Below, piece after piece: positions 6,285 through 7,844 of a DNA stretch of 7,844 bases (its first letter is position 1; every line of letters begins with the position of its first letter). The notes under the pieces were generated by a model, which did no database searches, was not told where the DNA came from, and saw nothing but the letters and a program-made list of their open reading frames with translations. The stretch is from Candidatus Iainarchaeum sp. GTDB lineage: Archaea; Iainarchaeota; Iainarchaeia; Iainarchaeales; GCA-2688035. Where the stretch lies: the NCBI GenBank assembly GCA_017610245.1, contig JAFCCK010000040.1, positions 1-7,844 of the forward strand, written 5' to 3'. A program made the position numbers and the translations under genes.

Positions 6285-6291
6285 CTTTAAC
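6285..6291 (+). promoter_or_regulatory. Possible nre TATA box (leaderless spacing)
   Basis: CTTTAAC is centred about 27 bases before the nre ATG, the spacing expected if transcription starts at the start codon. No Shine-Dalgarno precedes that ATG (CTTACTTTTTGT), which fits a leaderless mRNA. The TATA match itself is poor. Confidence 0.3.
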
Positions 6292-6314
6292 CTTTTTCCC
6301 AGCTTACTTTTTGT

Positions 6315-7547
6315 ATGATTTCCCCAAAGCTCTGCATCAGGTGCAAGGGCAAGCTGTTGTGTGGGCTACAGAGATGCCCCATCCTTGAGAAGCACGCATT
6401 CTTCAAAAAAGCGGATTCCCCCATCAAGGGTACTTCCTTCACAGGAAACTCCCCTCCAAGTGTTTTCGTGAGCTGGAAGAATTACCCCAGCATTTCTATT
6501 GCTCCCTTGAGCCCGCCGATTGTCGAGGACACCTCACTGTTCGATGCCCCTGAAAAATGGTTTGGTCTATCGCAAGAAAGGATAATTGAAATGAGGCAGC
6601 AGCTGATTAGGCCAAACAAGAGAGTTCAAGCAGGGGAAGCAAGAAACCCATCTTACAGCCTTATTGAGATGCAGGAGCTTGCCATGTCTCTAGACTCTGT
6701 TCTCATAAGTGTTGACCTGCGCAGAAGGCTTTTCCCACGGCTTTCTTTTGATGAAGGAGTTGCCCCCATGGGCCCAAGCGGCCTGCTGAAAGAGTTTTCC
6801 CTTCAGGAAAACCCAAAAATCCCGCCTAAAATAGATTACCTTGTCTCTGACACAAATGCAAAAGCCCAAACCGCGCTTATGGAGCTTTACAATTCCGGGA
6901 TTGCAGTTAGCTCCCTACACAAGCTTCTTTCAGCCGGCACTCTGGGCGTGAAGAAAAACAGGAAGCTCGTGCCAACAAGATGGTCTATAACTGCTGTTGA
7001 CAGCAACATAAGCAAAGAGCTGATTGAGGAAAAGATTATGGGCTTTCAGCAATTGGCTGAATTCCAGCTTTTCCACAGCAACTATCTTGACAACAACTTC
7101 TGGGTTCTGCTTTTGCCCAGCAGCTGGGCATTTGAGCAGCTTGAGTGCTGGCTTCCGGGAGGGAGCTGGGCTGTGAATGCTTCCTCTGCTACAATAATCC
7201 AGGACCACGAGTTTTATGCTGGTCGGAAAAGCTATGCAAGCAATGTTGAAGGTGCTTACTATGCTGCTAGGCTTGCTGTTGCAGAGCACCTGGTTGAGAG
7301 AAAAAGGCAGGCTGCCTGTATTATATTCAGAGAAATCGGGAGTAATTATGTACTTCCGCTTGGGGTATGGCAAATTAGGGAGAATGTGAGAAATGCACTG
7401 CAGCAGAAGCCACTCAGCTTCAGCTCCCTTTCACTTACCCTTGCCTTCCTCTCAAAAAAGCTTAAAGTCCCAATCAAGAAATATGAGAAGGAAAGCAAGC
7501 TGATTGATTACTTCAGGAACCAGAAAACCATCAAGAACTGGTTTTAA
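6315..7547 (+). CDS. nre: Archaeal Nre DNA repair protein with PIP box
   Basis: This 410-residue protein belongs to the archaeal Nre family (NreA/NreB), repair factors that bind the PCNA clamp. In Haloferax, NreA is implicated in mitomycin C damage repair with UvrABC. Visible features are an N-terminal four-cysteine site Cys7-X2-Cys10-X5-Cys16-X4-Cys21 followed by Pro (CIRCKG...CGLQRCP), likely zinc-binding; the family signature GNSPPSVFV at 44-52; a basic RKLVPTRWSITAVD block at 216-229; and at the extreme C-terminus QKTIKNWF (403-410), which fits the PIP-box pattern Q-x-x-hydrophobic-x-x-aromatic-aromatic exactly. Length is normal for the family. The ATG at 6315 is the only start that keeps the cysteine site near the N-terminus, and no ribosome site precedes it. 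It is divergent from thrS. Family membership is firm; the biochemical activity of Nre proteins is unresolved. Confidence 0.92.
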   Translation: MISPKLCIRCKGKLLCGLQRCPILEKHAFFKKADSPIKGTSFTGNSPPSVFVSWKNYPSISIAPLSPPIVEDTSLFDAPEKWFGLSQERIIEMRQQLIRPNKRVQAGEARNPSYSLIEMQELAMSLDSVLISVDLRRRLFPRLSFDEGVAPMGPSGLLKEFSLQENPKIPPKIDYLVSDTNAKAQTALMELYNSGIAVSSLHKLLSAGTLGVKKNRKLVPTRWSITAVDSNISKELIEEKIMGFQQLAEFQLFHSNYLDNNFWVLLLPSSWAFEQLECWLPGGSWAVNASSATIIQDHEFYAGRKSYASNVEGAYYAARLAVAEHLVERKRQAACIIFREIGSNYVLPLGVWQIRENVRNALQQKPLSFSSLSLTLAFLSKKLKVPIKKYEKESKLIDYFRNQKTIKNWF

Positions 7548-7604
7548 ATACTATTTTGTGCATATTTCGCGAGCCTTGCCTTTTAAATCCGTAAAAGCTA
7601 CAAA

Positions 7605-7612
7605 TTTATATA
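7605..7612 (+). promoter_or_regulatory. TATA box of the small membrane protein gene
   Basis: TTTATATA, preceded by CTACAAA (BRE-like), is the closest match to the archaeal consensus in the window. It predicts a start near 7635, leaving a leader of only about 7 bases. A second candidate, TTTTAAAT at 7581-7588, would give a leader of about 30 bases containing the AGGTGA ribosome site, so either or both may be used. Confidence 0.55.
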
Positions 7613-7641
7613 TGGTAGAAATATATATTAGGTGAATTCAG

Positions 7642-7844
7642 ATGGTTCTTCACTTAATCCTTGCTGTGATAGGCATCCTAATAGGTGCATTCCTGATCTA
7701 CTTGGGCTATGAAGCCAAAAAGGACTTCCCCTACAAGATAAATCTGAAACTGATTGCAGCAGGAATAGTTGCATTGCTGCTTGCAGCAGCAATTTTTGTT
7801 ATCAACCCGTTTCCACAAGTCCCTGCCGCCGCCACATTGCCCCC
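7642..7844 (+). CDS. Small membrane protein of unknown function, partial (runs off the right edge)
   Basis: I do not recognise this protein. Sixty-seven codons are visible from the ATG at 7642, which has AGGTGA (7630-7635) six bases upstream. Two hydrophobic helices are clear: about residues 2-23 (VLHLILAVIGILIGAFLIY) and about 35-54 (LKLIAAGIVALLLAAAIF). They are joined by a short charged loop GYEAKKDFPYKIN. After the second helix comes a Pro/Ala-rich stretch, NPFPQVPAAATLPP, where the window ends. By the positive-inside rule the Lys-rich loop is probably cytoplasmic, with both ends outside, and the Pro/Ala stretch could be an exported linker. A membrane anchor of a larger surface protein or a small two-helix protein are both possible. 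It has its own promoter and need not be functionally linked to nre. Confidence 0.75.
   Translation, partial: MVLHLILAVIGILIGAFLIYLGYEAKKDFPYKINLKLIAAGIVALLLAAAIFVINPFPQVPAAATLP

Noticed and set aside
6930..7373. Minus-strand open frame inside nre
   Set aside because: It is antisense to conserved Nre coding sequence and has no independent domain or start signals.
7524..7545. Hairpin AAAACCA/TGGTTTT at the end of nre
   Set aside because: It is AU-rich with an 8-base loop and made of codons of the conserved PIP tail, so it is probably coincidental. The following U-rich ATACTATTTTG could still help termination.
1..7844. CRISPR arrays, tRNA or rRNA genes, insertion sequences
   Set aside because: No spaced repeat series, cloverleaf-like segment, rRNA-like sequence, transposase or terminal inverted repeats were seen. 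The only notable repeat is the 30-bp pair in the pilins.

Overview
The window is archaeal. The evidence is a run of class III (DUF361-type) prepilin genes, an archaeal type IV pilus assembly operon, an archaea-specific Nre repair protein with a PCNA-binding tail, and TTTAWATA-like TATA boxes ahead of genes. The threonyl-tRNA synthetase is of the bacterial type. That, together with the very small pilins, would fit a DPANN-type lineage or another archaeon with transferred genes, but the lineage is inference and the sequence alone does not settle it.

Layout. From 4386 down to the left edge, on the minus strand, is a pilus operon: a secretion/pilus ATPase (2620-4386), two T2SSF/TadC-like membrane platform proteins (1435-2619 and 494-1429), then three class III prepilins (330-497, 114-269, and one cut by the window edge at 1-54). 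The first four genes are butted or overlapped, which suggests translational coupling. The second pilin has its own strong Shine-Dalgarno and a possible internal promoter. A GC-rich hairpin with a U-rich tail separates it from the third pilin. Both complete pilins are predicted to mature to exactly 46 residues, are about half identical, and share a 30-bp identical DNA stretch.

Upstream, also on the minus strand, is thrS (4454-6193), encoding a bacterial-type ThrRS that lacks the N-terminal TGS domain. A clear TATA box sits between thrS and the pilus operon. Divergent from thrS, on the plus strand, is nre (6315-7547), a DNA-repair protein with an N-terminal four-cysteine zinc site and a C-terminal PIP box. 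After it, a TATA box and a Shine-Dalgarno introduce a small two-helix membrane protein of unknown function (7642 to the right edge).

How the genes work together. The ATPase would power assembly of class III pilins through a platform built from two T2SSF paralogues, as in Tad/Epd-like systems. The prepilin peptidase (EppA-like) is not in the window. thrS and nre are housekeeping/repair genes with no visible functional link to the pilus. The least ordinary part is the pair of headless mini-pilins at the left end, which are short enough to be missed by gene callers.
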